Assembly: GCF_963675985.1 (NCBI RefSeq)
Contig: NZ_OY780958.1
Span: 2,046,001-2,110,000, forward strand
Reading direction: 5' to 3'
Length of the DNA: 64,000 bases
Source: an uncultured Roseibium sp.
GTDB taxonomy: Bacteria; Pseudomonadota; Alphaproteobacteria; Rhizobiales; Stappiaceae
Positions 18,179 through 26,550 of this stretch are shown in pieces; within the stretch, counting starts at the first letter, position 1, and each line of letters begins with the position of its first letter. The position numbers and the translations under genes are program-made. The notes beneath the pieces are model-generated. The model saw nothing but the letters and a program-made list of their open reading frames with translations. It made no database searches and was not told where the DNA came from.

Positions 18179-18504
18179 TTGATCTCCTCCTGTGGAATTG
18201 GCATAGGCCTGCGTTCGCCGGAAGGCGCTAAAACCTCGATTGAGGTTGGTTAGTCGGCAAAATAACAGAGATTACATGCATTTTTTCAATGCATTACCTG
18301 GAAATCCCTACGCAATCTTTTTAGTTGTATTTTTTATATTGCACGAATTGATTGATACCTTAGCAGCGAAGAATTAGTCTGTTAAGCGATTTGTGAGGCC
18401 GGAACGAAAAAAACTCACCCCACGTAAACGACACCTCGATCGTTCGTTTCCGTATCTCCCGCCCTCCAGTATTTCGCAGCGTAAAACACATCTGGATAAT
18501 TGCT
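18179..18504. promoter_or_regulatory. AT-rich divergent promoter region
   Basis: 326 bases between the giant-protein operon and the divergent hydroxylase gene, clearly more AT-rich than the flanking genes (for example 18315-18345 is nearly all A/T). It contains one perfect inverted repeat, listed separately, and no credible ORF. Both promoters must lie here, but I cannot place -35/-10 boxes with confidence. Confidence 0.6.
18276..18294. promoter_or_regulatory. Inverted repeat ATGCATT-N5-AATGCAT
   Basis: Perfect 7-base inverted repeat with the spacer TTTTC, about 100 bases upstream of the first gene of the giant-protein operon and 210 bases upstream of the hydroxylase gene. Its size and symmetry fit a dimeric regulator site. 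No regulator gene is nearby, so the cognate protein is unknown. Confidence 0.45.
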
Positions 18505-19332
18505 ATGCGAACACAAAGAGATACACGCATTAGTGGAATTGCTCTATTAATCCGACGCTGGCGGCGTTCCCTGTCGCTTTACAATCTTTCAGGTTTCATT
18601 AACCCCGTCTTCGATCTCCACGCCGGGGGATCCAAACGCCTTGTCTTCCACGATATCGACGCCACGCGTCCCGAATTGCGGGACCTCGACAACGCTTACA
18701 GTGTCATTCTGGAAGAGGCGCGCGCGGTGCTGGCCGCCTACGGCAGGCTGCCGTCCTACCACGCGATCGACACCGACGTGATAAACTCTTCTGGCCGGTT
18801 TCAACGCGACAAGCGCTGGAGCGTATTCATGCTGACCTGCTTTGGCCGAACACCCGAAGCCGCATCCGTACTGGCCCCGCGAACCCTGGAACTTGTCCGC
18901 AGAATTCCCGGTCTTTACCAGGCGATGTTTTCAATTCTCGAGCCAGGCAAGAATGTGACCGCCCATGTCGGACCGTCACGCGCTTACCTGCGATACCACC
19001 TGGGGCTCATGATCCCGTCGGAAAAGCCGCCCCGGATCCGTTTGAAGGATCGTTATTACACCTGGAAGCCCGGAGAAAGCGTCCTGTTTGACGATTCCTG
19101 GAACCATGAGGTCCTCAACGACAGTCCCCAGGTGCGCGTGATTCTCATGGTGGACATCCGTCGCCCGATGCCCTGGCCGCTGACCGGCATCGCGCGCCTG
19201 ATGGAAACAACGGCAAAACTCCACTACGCGCCCCGCGTTCTGAAAAACATGAACGCGCTGTTGCCGCCGCCTGTCGGCGGCATTGCCATTGATCCTCCGA
19301 CCGACGGAGAAAAAGGCACGGAGCTCAATTGA
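18505..19332 (+). CDS. Aspartyl/asparaginyl beta-hydroxylase family protein
   Basis: 275 residues from the ATG at 18505. The C-terminal 150 residues have the Asp/Asn hydroxylase (AspH-type, Fe(II)/2-oxoglutarate) pattern: an iron-ligand His in NVTAHVGPSRAYLRYHLGL, a second in LFDDSWNHEVLND, and downstream RVILMVDIRRP providing the 2-oxoglutarate-binding Arg. AspH-family enzymes use two His ligands and no carboxylate, as seems to be so here. Family members hydroxylate Asp/Asn in proteins, or lipid and peptide substrates. It is divergent from the operon encoding Asn/Asp-containing glycine-repeat proteins, which are possible substrates by context only. The N-terminus has a basic hydrophobic stretch (LLIRRWRRSLSLYNL) but no clear signal peptide. 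Confidence 0.82.
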   Translation: MRTQRDTRISGIALLIRRWRRSLSLYNLSGFINPVFDLHAGGSKRLVFHDIDATRPELRDLDNAYSVILEEARAVLAAYGRLPSYHAIDTDVINSSGRFQRDKRWSVFMLTCFGRTPEAASVLAPRTLELVRRIPGLYQAMFSILEPGKNVTAHVGPSRAYLRYHLGLMIPSEKPPRIRLKDRYYTWKPGESVLFDDSWNHEVLNDSPQVRVILMVDIRRPMPWPLTGIARLMETTAKLHYAPRVLKNMNALLPPPVGGIAIDPPTDGEKGTELN

Positions 19333-19465
19333 CGGTCATGGTCAGTGCTCGGCAAACGCATTCCTTTAGCGCTGCAAACGACAAAGGAATGGAGGAGCCG
19401 GACCATGATCCCACCTGGCGTTCGCCCCAGCAGGCCGTCGTCATTGCGTATCCGGCGACCGGCTA

Positions 19466-19810
19466 CTATTCGAGCGCCTTCCTGGCGTGCTCGATCAGGG
19501 TGTCATCGACGGTTTCACCCGCGGACTCCAGCAACAGCCGCTCAATGTGGTGATCGCTGTCCCGAAAAAACGTGCCACCGATTTCAACAAGGCCGTTGAA
19601 GACACGCAGGGTGCTATCGACAGCCTGACAGTCCGGCAGGTCGACAAGAAGGCCCCGGTATCCGAGGCCCGGTATCGCTTCAGGTTGAACATCCTTCAAC
19701 GGTTGCGCGCTGAGGATGAAGTCGCAGATCTGCTTCGCCACATCGGGTGTCAGCACCCACTGCGGATTCGGCAATCCGGACAGTATGTCTAAAACGGCGG
19801 TAGCCGGCAC
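19466..19810 (-). CDS. Small protein sharing a domain with its neighbour, 114 aa
   Basis: GTG 19810 with AGAGGTG upstream. It begins PATAVLDILSGLPNPQW, clearly related to the start of the upstream protein (LVTLDVFSGRENPTW). Further shared blocks are LGYRGLLVDL versus LGYRGVRI, and LLLESAGETVDD versus RLLESAGEDDG. The gene is therefore the N-terminal domain of its neighbour without the C-terminal enzyme-like part. It could be a duplicated single-domain relative, an inhibitor, or a partner. It follows that gene by 58 bases on the same strand, so a two-gene operon is likely. No named family is recognised. Confidence 0.75.
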   Translation of the reverse strand: MPATAVLDILSGLPNPQWVLTPDVAKQICDFILSAQPLKDVQPEAIPGLGYRGLLVDLPDCQAVDSTLRVFNGLVEIGGTFFRDSDHHIERLLLESAGETVDDTLIEHARKALE

Positions 19811-19868
19811 GGTTCAACACCTCTTTCCTAAAGGGACGGCTATGTCTTTTCCGGCCGGCCGGCCCGCT

Positions 19869-20708
19869 TCAGTTGATGCGGACCCAATTTCCCGTAATCA
19901 TGTAGGTGCAGAAATCGGTATATCCGCCGCGGTTGCAGGTTCTCGGATCCGCAATTTTCTGACCACTGTTATCCAGATCTGTGGCCGGTGTTTGCCCGGG
20001 TTTGTGGGACCAGCAGCCGCCATCGTCCTGACGATACCAGTGATAGTCCACTCCGGGCCACATCACCAGGGCAACGTACCACCCCTTCCCCTGCGCCAAC
20101 GGAGCGTTGAAGCCGGCCGAAGGGGCCAACCCGTCGCTTTGGGCAGATGGTTGTACACCCTGACACGTGAGCCCGGTTATCGGCCGACCTGTCGCCCGGC
20201 CGGGCTGGGCAAAGGTGTTGGTCGCCTGATTGTTGGCATAATTGTAGCAGTTGTTGTGGGGCTGGCGGGCCGGATCATTCCAGAAACCCGGATTATAGGC
20301 CGGTGCATCCGCCGCCTGGCATTTCGGGCAAACCACCGCTGCCTCCAGGCTTGGATAGCGCAGTTGCGGTTGGGCCAGGATTTCCCTCACGTGCTGGCCG
20401 ACAACGTCGTCCACAAGGCCGCCGCCTGTGGCCAGAAGATAGTCTTCAAGCTCGGGAACACCGGAGATGTAGACTGAGCCGTCGTCCTCTCCCGCACTCT
20501 CAAGAAGCCGTTCCTTGCTCACGTCCTGCCGCTCGATCGGCGTAATACGAACTCCGCGATATCCGAGGATATCAGAGGGTCTCCCCCCGGCGATGTCCTT
20601 TTCGGCTGCGCGCAGTCGCGTCTGCACGTCACCCGCCTCGCTATCGGGGATGACCCATGTCGGATTTTCACGTCCGGAAAATACATCAAGTGTAACCAGG
20701 TAGGACAT
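19869..20708 (-). CDS. Two-domain protein with putative Cys-His-Asp hydrolase domain
   Basis: 279 residues from ATG 20708, chosen over an upstream start because GGAGAG precedes it and the N-terminus then matches the 114-aa paralogue. Residues 1-115 form the shared SGRENPTW domain. A CPKC pair (near residue 140) leads into NNCYNYANNQATNTFAQPG (Cys about 154), then YVALVMWPGVDYHWYRQDD (His about 223) and SHKPGQTPATDLDNSG (Asp about 246). The order Cys-His-Asp with this spacing resembles papain-like or transglutaminase/NlpC-like folds, so I propose a peptidase, amidase or transglutaminase-like activity. There is no signal peptide. The pair lies 1.3 kb from the giant-protein operon; a link between them is unproven. 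Confidence 0.75.
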   Translation of the reverse strand: MSYLVTLDVFSGRENPTWVIPDSEAGDVQTRLRAAEKDIAGGRPSDILGYRGVRITPIERQDVSKERLLESAGEDDGSVYISGVPELEDYLLATGGGLVDDVVGQHVREILAQPQLRYPSLEAAVVCPKCQAADAPAYNPGFWNDPARQPHNNCYNYANNQATNTFAQPGRATGRPITGLTCQGVQPSAQSDGLAPSAGFNAPLAQGKGWYVALVMWPGVDYHWYRQDDGGCWSHKPGQTPATDLDNSGQKIADPRTCNRGGYTDFCTYMITGNWVRIN

Positions 20709-21027
20709 TTCTCTCTCCGCGTGTATTTCCGCTACGTTATATTTATTTATAGTTGCATTCAAGATAATTTCGCGTCAATTGCCCACGCGGCCGATGACAG
20801 GAAAGATCAGGACTTTGAGGCCGGCTTGGCACGGGGTTGGGAAAGCTGCACCAGCTACATACCGGCAGGAACCAAATCTCCGCCTTTCAGAACAGCTAAG
20901 GCCGTGGTGCCGATCGCACCCCTTGCCTGCCGTTTCGCCTGATGCAATCGTACCTCCTCATCTCAGAGGCCGCCCCCACGCGTTCAGCGGATGATTGTCA
21001 CCGGCTCCAGGAACAGAGGATATTTCG
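20709..21027. other. Intergenic region between divergent genes
   Basis: 319 bases separating the divergent two-domain protein gene and the aldolase-like gene. The first 60 bases are AT-rich (TTATATTTATTTATAG) and probably hold the minus-strand promoter. I see no RNA gene, clear inverted repeat or credible small ORF in the rest. Confidence 0.5.
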
Positions 21028-21822
21028 ATGGCCCATCAAATGACGACAGCAGGCAGCGCCGCCCAGCCTCTTGCCAGAAACATCGACCTGGAAACGGACG
21101 AAATCCAACAGGCGCGCATTGACCTTGCCGCCTGCCTGCGCATGGCGGCCTTCCTCGGACTGGAGGAAGGTATCTGCAATCATTTTTCCGCCGTCGTTCC
21201 CGGTCATCCGGACCTGTTTCTGGTCAACAGGCTCGGCTGGTCCTTTCACGAGGCGACCGCGTCCAGCCTTCTGATCTGCGATTTCGATGGCCATGTGGTC
21301 AGCGGCGACGGCGAGCCGGAGGCCACCGCCTTCTATATCCATGCACGCCTGCACAAGATGGAACCGCGTATCGGAGCCGCTTTTCATACCCACATGCCGA
21401 ACGCGACCGCGCTCACTATGGTCGAGGGAGACCCTCTGGTGTGGGCGGGTCAGTCGGCGCTGAAATTCTATGGCCGCACGGTTGTCGATGAAAACTACAA
21501 CGGCCTTGCACTCGACAACCGGGAGGGAGACCGGATCGCCTCCGTTCTTGGCGACAACGACATCCTTTTCATGAAGAACCACGGCGTCATGGTCTGCGCA
21601 CCGACCATCGCCGAAGCCTGGGACGATCTGTATTACCTGGAGCGGGCGGCGGACGTCCAACTGAGAGCAATGAGCACCGGCCGCCGTCTGCAGCCCGTGC
21701 CGGATGATGTCGCTGCCATGACAGCGCGCCAGATACGCGAAGGCGATCCGGCCAGCGCGGCCCTTCATCTGGAAAGCATCAAGCGAATGCTCGACACCCG
21801 GTCGCCCGGCTACGCTGATTGA
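21028..21822 (+). CDS. Class II aldolase/adducin family protein
   Basis: 264 residues from ATG 21028, preceded by AGAGGA; an upstream frame to 20995 lacks a ribosome-binding site. Features of the L-fuculose-phosphate aldolase-like fold: EGICNHFSAVVPG near residue 50, zinc ligands in GAAFHTHMPNATALT, and a third His in FMKNHGVMV. Members of this decarboxylase/aldolase-like subgroup, common in catabolic clusters, use the His-bound metal to cleave C-C bonds or decarboxylate, but the substrate cannot be predicted. It is transcribed alone, with a convergent thioesterase gene downstream. Membership of the neighbouring catabolic regulon is possible but not shown. Confidence 0.85.
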   Translation: MAHQMTTAGSAAQPLARNIDLETDEIQQARIDLAACLRMAAFLGLEEGICNHFSAVVPGHPDLFLVNRLGWSFHEATASSLLICDFDGHVVSGDGEPEATAFYIHARLHKMEPRIGAAFHTHMPNATALTMVEGDPLVWAGQSALKFYGRTVVDENYNGLALDNREGDRIASVLGDNDILFMKNHGVMVCAPTIAEAWDDLYYLERAADVQLRAMSTGRRLQPVPDDVAAMTARQIREGDPASAALHLESIKRMLDTRSPGYAD

Positions 21823-22038
21823 TCCAGGCTTACGGCTCCAAAGGAACTTGGCCTCCTGTTTTCGGCAAAGCGGCACGGGAAACCGGCCCGGACCCCATCA
21901 TTGAATCCGGCATTAAACCGGTTTCATTGATACGCGTTCGTACCTGCTGATATGCATGTCCGCGGATTCGGCGAAGACAAATCTGTTTAAAGCAGGTCGC
22001 CGGTCGGAAAGACCTGTAGTCCATAGACAGTCATGAGG

Positions 22039-22452
22039 TCAGGCACCGCTCCGGTAGCGGAAAACGCCGCTGGCCGAGGCGATCTTTTCGCCGGTTTCGT
22101 CAAACAGGACACCGTCGGCGAAAAAGGTCTTCCTGCCGCCACCGGTCTTGCGTCCTTCGCAGATGAGCAGTTTGCCCTTGGGGCGGGACAGATAGTTGAC
22201 GTTCAGGGACAGCGTCATGGCCATCCGCTTGTCGTCTCCGGAACCGGTATAGCTGCCGCTGAAACCGAGGGCGGTGTCGAGGATCGTCGCATAGACGCCG
22301 CCATGGGGGATGCCGTAACGATTCATCAGGTGATCGGCAATCGGCAGTTCGATCCGGGCGTAGTTCTCCGCCCATTCGGCGATCGTGAATCCCAGTGTAC
22401 GCTGCAGCGGATAGGGCTCCTCTGCGGCGAGCGGGTCGGGACTATCGTTCAT
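22039..22452 (-). CDS. PaaI-family hotdog thioesterase
   Basis: 137 residues, single hotdog domain. The signature RYGIPHGGVYATILDTALGFS holds the HGG and the downstream acidic residue used by PaaI/YbgC-type acyl-CoA thioesterases; NVNYLSRPKGKLLICEG follows on the next strands. Its start overlaps the IclR stop (ATGA), so it is the last gene of the TRAP-permease-regulator unit. It probably hydrolyses a dead-end or accumulated acyl-CoA from the imported acid, restoring free CoA; this is inferred from context. Confidence 0.88.
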   Translation of the reverse strand: MNDSPDPLAAEEPYPLQRTLGFTIAEWAENYARIELPIADHLMNRYGIPHGGVYATILDTALGFSGSYTGSGDDKRMAMTLSLNVNYLSRPKGKLLICEGRKTGGGRKTFFADGVLFDETGEKIASASGVFRYRSGA

Positions 22453-23252
22453 ACCGGTTTGCCGTCCGTACTGAGGCTGAGGGCACGGCAGGCGGCTACA
22501 AGTTTTGCTCCATAGTGCTCCGTCAGCTCTTCGGGTGACACGAGGAAAGACGGTCCGCCGACATTGATGGCAAAGATCCGGCTTCCGTCCGGCGACACGA
22601 TCGGAGCCGCAATGCCGTTAACCTCAGGCCGCCAGTCGCCGAAGGAGGTGCAATAGCCGAGCTCGGCGACCTGCTTGACCGCTTTGGCCACGCCTTCCCG
22701 GATTTCCGCGACTTTATCCGGTTTGTCCTGCTCCATGAGGTGCAGCATATGTTCGCGCTCCTCGTCCGGCATGGCCGTCAGGATCGCGCGACCAACAGCG
22801 GAAAAGGCCAGGGGCAGTCGCGCACCGATGTTCATGGTGAGCGCGACCGTCTGATCGGAGCGTCTGACATCGACATAGACGGCGCTGAGCCTATGGCGTT
22901 CCGTCAGAGCGATCGTGACATGCGGATTGGGTCCGTCGCACAGGTCGTCCATGTACTCGGCGGCGCGCGCACGCATTTCCATGCCCGACAAAACACCATA
23001 CCCGAGCGACAGAACGCCTGAGCCCAGCTGGTAATTGCCGGTCTTTTCGGAATAGACCAGATAGCCGAGCTTGCGCAGGGTGTGGGTCAGGCGAGTCACG
23101 GTCGGCTTGGGAAGTCCCGTACGCTCTGAAATGTCGTTGTTGGAGAGCGACGCTTCTCCGGGACGGAAACAACGCAGGACCTCCAGGCCACGGGCCAAGG
23201 CCGAGACGAACTTTCGGTCGGCTCCCTGTTCTTCCTCCAAAACGTCACTCAT
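22449..23252 (-). CDS. IclR-family transcriptional regulator
   Basis: 267 residues. Winged helix at the N-terminus (KFVSALARGLEVLRCF, then NDISERTGLPKPTVTRLTHTL, about residues 15-65) and the IclR effector-binding domain from about residue 85 (LGSGVLSLGYGVLSGMEM, LPLAFSAVGRAILTAMP, GVAKAVKQVAELGYCTSFGDW, NGIAAPIV). It follows the TRAP permease after four bases. IclR proteins commonly bind short inverted repeats near the genes of their pathway; two near-identical TGCGAAA-N5-TTTCGCA sites in this island (26490 and 35687) are good candidates. It probably senses the imported acid or its CoA ester. Confidence 0.93.
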   Translation of the reverse strand: MSDVLEEEQGADRKFVSALARGLEVLRCFRPGEASLSNNDISERTGLPKPTVTRLTHTLRKLGYLVYSEKTGNYQLGSGVLSLGYGVLSGMEMRARAAEYMDDLCDGPNPHVTIALTERHRLSAVYVDVRRSDQTVALTMNIGARLPLAFSAVGRAILTAMPDEEREHMLHLMEQDKPDKVAEIREGVAKAVKQVAELGYCTSFGDWRPEVNGIAAPIVSPDGSRIFAINVGGPSFLVSPEELTEHYGAKLVAACRALSLSTDGKPV

Positions 23253-23256
23253 GGTT

Positions 23257-25218
23257 TCATACTGCCAATTTCAGTTCCGTATTCCGGCGCCTTGCCAAAA
23301 ACAGTAAGGCGGCCCCCAATATGACACCGGTAACGGGGAGAACAGGGGAAGGCAAGCCTGTGTACGCGCCAATCGGCGCGGCCATCAGAACCGCCGCGAC
23401 GATCAAAGCGAACCGGCACAGCATTCCGAGCGCATCGCTTCCCAGATCACCGGCAAAGATGATGTACCCTTGCAGGGCCGACGACATCAGCCAGACTGCC
23501 GCGACCGTCAGTGTGAACCACACGATGATTTCCCCGGCCGGCGCCTGGCCCACAAGGGCCGGATTGAGCACAAACAGGAACGGAGCGATATAGATCACCC
23601 CTCCCAGACGCATGGCTTCGAAACCGGCGCGCATGGGCGAGGCTCCCGCCATTGTCGCGGCCGCGAACGCTCCCAGGGCGACCGGAGGGGTGATATAGCT
23701 GACCATCCCCCAGTAGAGAATGAACAGATGCACTGCGAGCTGGTTCAGACCGGCCTGCTCCAGAGCCGGGGCCAGAACAACGGCCAGGAAAATATAACAG
23801 GCGGTCACCGTCATCCCCATGCCGAAGATGAAGGCGGTGAGCGCGCCCATCAAAAGCAGGACAAAGGTGTTGGTGCCGGCGATGAATATCAGCTCGTTGA
23901 CCAGGGTTCCGGCCAGACCGGTGGCGGAAAAGGCTCCGACGATCAGTCCGACGCCCAGCAGAACGGCTGTCAGTTCCGTGAGCGACTTGCCGACGCCAAC
24001 GACAAGATGGGCCGCGGATTTCAGCGTGAAACGGAAACGGCGGAGGAATTGGTTGATCACCAGCAGCAAGGCCGTCGCGTAAAAAGGAGCCAGCGTGTCC
24101 TGACGCAATCCGACCATCAGATAGATCAGCACCACGAAGACGGCGATATAGGGCCAGCCCTCCTTCAGCGCGCCCACGAGCTTGGGAAGGTCCTGCTTCG
24201 CCAGCCCTTTCAGCCCGCGCCGGGCGGAATAGGAATCGAGCTGGGCGAACAGGCCGAAATAATAAAGGAAGGACGGGATGGCAGCTGCCAGAGCGATCTC
24301 CACATAGGGAACGCCCAGGAAGGAGGCCATCACGAAGGCGGTCGCGCCCATGATCGGGGGCATCAGAACGCCCCCCGTCGACGCGCAGGCTTCGGTCGCG
24401 GCCGCATAGCGCGGAGAAAAGCCCGTGCGCTTCATGGCCGGAATGGAAACCGCGCCGGTTGTCAGCACGTTGGAAATCACCGACCCGGACATGGACCCCA
24501 TGAAGCCGCTGGCAAAGACCGCCACCTTGGCAGCCCCTCCCCGATAACGCCCGACGAGAGCGAGAGCCAGATCGTTGAAGAAGGCGCCGCCGCCTGTGCG
24601 CTGCAGGACGGCACCGAACAGGATGAAGCCGATCACCAGATTGCCGAAGGCGCGCATCGGAATGCCGAAGGAACTTTCCGAGGAAATGATGTGGTAGGGC
24701 GCCAGATCCCAGAAAGGCGACTGAAAACCGGATAACGGATCGGGCATCTTGTCGGCGAAGGTGGGATAGAGCGAGAACGCCAGAACAATCAGGAACAGCG
24801 GTAATCCGCCGGCCCGGCGTGTGGCCTCGAGGATCAATAGATAAAAGCCGATCGCAAACCAGCGGGCCGTGTCGGGTGCCGCGTATTCCCATCCCATGTC
24901 CAGGCTGGTTTCGGCGGTCCAGGCGAAATAGCCCGCACAGACGGCTGCAAGGGCCGCGAGCATCCAGTCATAGAACGGGACCGGTCTGTCCTTGCGGCGC
25001 ATCCGGAAGACCAGGAAACTGAGGCTCAGGAAGATCCCCGAGAGCAGATACAGATACCGCCCCTGAAGCAGGACGACACCGAAGAGCTGGAGATTGAATA
25101 GCTGGTGGATCGACAGCAACACTGCCGCCAACGTTCCGATACCGACAACCGCATTGGCGGCGCGTGGAAGGCCTGCGTTCGTCGCACCGTCCAGCTCACG
25201 TTTTTCGCTGGCGTCCAT
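23257..25218 (-). CDS. TRAP transporter fused 4TM/12TM permease
   Basis: 653 residues from ATG 25218 (GGAGCGG upstream). Many hydrophobic segments span the protein: an N-terminal DctQ-like quarter (about residues 20-170) followed by a DctM-like membrane domain (FGIPMRAFGNLVIGFILFG, STGGVLMPPIMGATAFVMA, TAFIFGMGMTVTACYIFLA, YITPPVALGAFAAATMAG). The fused architecture is typical of TAXI-type TRAP systems and pairs with the solute-binding protein encoded just upstream. It should drive sodium- or proton-coupled uptake of an organic acid across the inner membrane. An 11-bp hairpin precedes the gene and may reduce its expression relative to the binding protein. Confidence 0.93.
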   Translation of the reverse strand: MDASEKRELDGATNAGLPRAANAVVGIGTLAAVLLSIHQLFNLQLFGVVLLQGRYLYLLSGIFLSLSFLVFRMRRKDRPVPFYDWMLAALAAVCAGYFAWTAETSLDMGWEYAAPDTARWFAIGFYLLILEATRRAGGLPLFLIVLAFSLYPTFADKMPDPLSGFQSPFWDLAPYHIISSESSFGIPMRAFGNLVIGFILFGAVLQRTGGGAFFNDLALALVGRYRGGAAKVAVFASGFMGSMSGSVISNVLTTGAVSIPAMKRTGFSPRYAAATEACASTGGVLMPPIMGATAFVMASFLGVPYVEIALAAAIPSFLYYFGLFAQLDSYSARRGLKGLAKQDLPKLVGALKEGWPYIAVFVVLIYLMVGLRQDTLAPFYATALLLVINQFLRRFRFTLKSAAHLVVGVGKSLTELTAVLLGVGLIVGAFSATGLAGTLVNELIFIAGTNTFVLLLMGALTAFIFGMGMTVTACYIFLAVVLAPALEQAGLNQLAVHLFILYWGMVSYITPPVALGAFAAATMAGASPMRAGFEAMRLGGVIYIAPFLFVLNPALVGQAPAGEIIVWFTLTVAAVWLMSSALQGYIIFAGDLGSDALGMLCRFALIVAAVLMAAPIGAYTGLPSPVLPVTGVILGAALLFLARRRNTELKLAV

Positions 25219-25237
25219 TGACCGCTCCGACTGATGG

Positions 25238-25262
25238 CCCCGCACGGTGCGACCGTGCGGGG
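25238..25262 (-). other. Strong intercistronic hairpin
   Basis: Perfect 11-bp stem (CCCCGCACGGT, loop GCG, ACCGTGCGGGG) between the binding-protein gene and the permease gene. There is no T-tract on the minus strand, so it is more likely an mRNA-stabilising or partial-attenuation element than a full terminator. This would fit the excess of binding protein over permease usual in such systems. Confidence 0.65.
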
Positions 25263-25289
25263 CGAGAGGTTGCTAGTGGAGTTTCAGGA

Positions 25290-26444
25290 TCAGAAGACGA
25301 CGGAGAAACCGCCGTCGGCCAAGGCCTTCTTACGTGCCTCCGCCCAGGCGTTTTCCCAATCGGCCGGGCTTTCGGCTTTCAGGTCATTCCAGGCCTTGGT
25401 CAGGGCTGCCTGACGGGCGACGAGATGGTCGTTGTGCTTCTGGGCCGCATCGGACCACGCGCCGATTTCCTTGAAATAGCGGATGGCACCGTCGTGATAG
25501 GGCACGACCCATTCGAAGTTCTGCTTGCCGATCGCCCAGCCGCCGATTCCCGGCGCCTTGCCATCATACTCGTCAAAAAGCTGAACCATGGCGGCGGTCA
25601 TATTGTAGACGAGGTCCTCGTCCTGATCGGCCATGGCCACGAGGACGGGATAGGCATAGGCGCCTGTCTGCACGCCGTCGGTTCCGTCGATGGTCGCACC
25701 GACGGTGACCTTTGACGCGGCGAAGAACGGAGCGATCTTCTGCATGCGCGCAAGGCCTTCCTTGTTCGCCGGATCAATGACCGGCCAGATCAGGCCGCGC
25801 GGAGAAGACGCCGCCTCATAGGCAAAACCGGAATTGGTCGACGCGAAGGCCGCATCCACCTGGCCATTGATCAGGCCTTTCCAGCTCTCTCCGAAACCGC
25901 CGAACTCAACCTTTTCGACATCGTCCCAGGTCAGTCCGCCATAGGCGAGATAGGCGGTCGTGTTCACGTTCAGGGACGGCGCACCGCGCACCCAGGCAAC
26001 CCGCTTGCCCTTCAGGTCGGAATAGGATTTGACGCCGATATCCCCAGCCACACCGACGGAAAGCCCCACTGCGCCTCCGTTGTTCGCCAGAAGCGTGCGC
26101 ACGGCCTGCGGGCCCCAGTTCGGCTTACCGAAGACGAAGACGCCTTCCTGGGCCATGAAGGATCCGCCGACACCGGTCGCGGAAAACTGAACCTTGTGCT
26201 GGCGCAGCGGCTCGGTACGCGCCACATCGTTCTTGCCCGGCAGAACACGCAGGTTGGTGCCGGTCGCGTTTTGAAGTGCCGCACCGATGGCGACGGACTG
26301 ATTGTAGCCTGCCGATCCGGTGTTATAGGCGGTCCAGGCCAGCTGTTTCGGCAGGTTCAGTTCCGCCGCGCAAAGCCCTCCCGAGACTATTCCGACGGCA
26401 GCAAATGTCATTACAGCCGAAACCGGCCTCCAAAAATTTCCCAT
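25290..26444 (-). CDS. TAXI-family TRAP solute-binding protein
   Basis: 384 residues, ATG with GGGAGG upstream. The N-terminus is a Sec signal peptide (basic start, AVMTFAAVGIVSGGLCAAE, cleavage probably near residue 27), so the mature protein is periplasmic. TAXI-type features: TAYNTGSAGYNQSVAIGAAL, then KGKRVAWVRGAPSLNVNT, and GLINGQVDAAFASTNSG. At 384 residues it is somewhat longer than the roughly 320 of many TAXI proteins. It captures the substrate, probably a carboxylic acid, for the permease. It is divergent from the TPP-enzyme gene across a shared operator. Confidence 0.92.
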   Translation of the reverse strand: MGNFWRPVSAVMTFAAVGIVSGGLCAAELNLPKQLAWTAYNTGSAGYNQSVAIGAALQNATGTNLRVLPGKNDVARTEPLRQHKVQFSATGVGGSFMAQEGVFVFGKPNWGPQAVRTLLANNGGAVGLSVGVAGDIGVKSYSDLKGKRVAWVRGAPSLNVNTTAYLAYGGLTWDDVEKVEFGGFGESWKGLINGQVDAAFASTNSGFAYEAASSPRGLIWPVIDPANKEGLARMQKIAPFFAASKVTVGATIDGTDGVQTGAYAYPVLVAMADQDEDLVYNMTAAMVQLFDEYDGKAPGIGGWAIGKQNFEWVVPYHDGAIRYFKEIGAWSDAAQKHNDHLVARQAALTKAWNDLKAESPADWENAWAEARKKALADGGFSVVF

Positions 26445-26489
26445 TGTGTTCCTCCCAGATCGAACAAACTTGCATCTGCAGTTCGTTTC

Positions 26490-26508
26490 TGCGAAACAGC
26501 ATTTCGCA
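26490..26508. promoter_or_regulatory. Putative IclR operator, copy 1
   Basis: Inverted repeat TGCGAAA-CAGCA-TTTCGCA between the divergent TAXI and TPP-enzyme genes, about 45 bases from each start codon. Its half-sites match those of copy 2 at 35687-35707 exactly, with the same spacer length. An IclR-family gene lies in the adjacent operon, so I infer it is the operator. Confidence 0.72.
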
Positions 26509-26550
26509 AATGTAATGCGTAGTCAACACAAGATGGGGGGAGCATCCGAA

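Noticed and set aside
21823..22038. Terminator between the aldolase-like and thioesterase genes
   Set aside because: No stem longer than a few base pairs with a T-tract was found.
26446..26550. N-terminal extension of the TPP enzyme upstream of 26551
   Set aside because: It would cover the inverted-repeat operator and has no ribosome-binding site, whereas 26551 has GGGGGGAG upstream.
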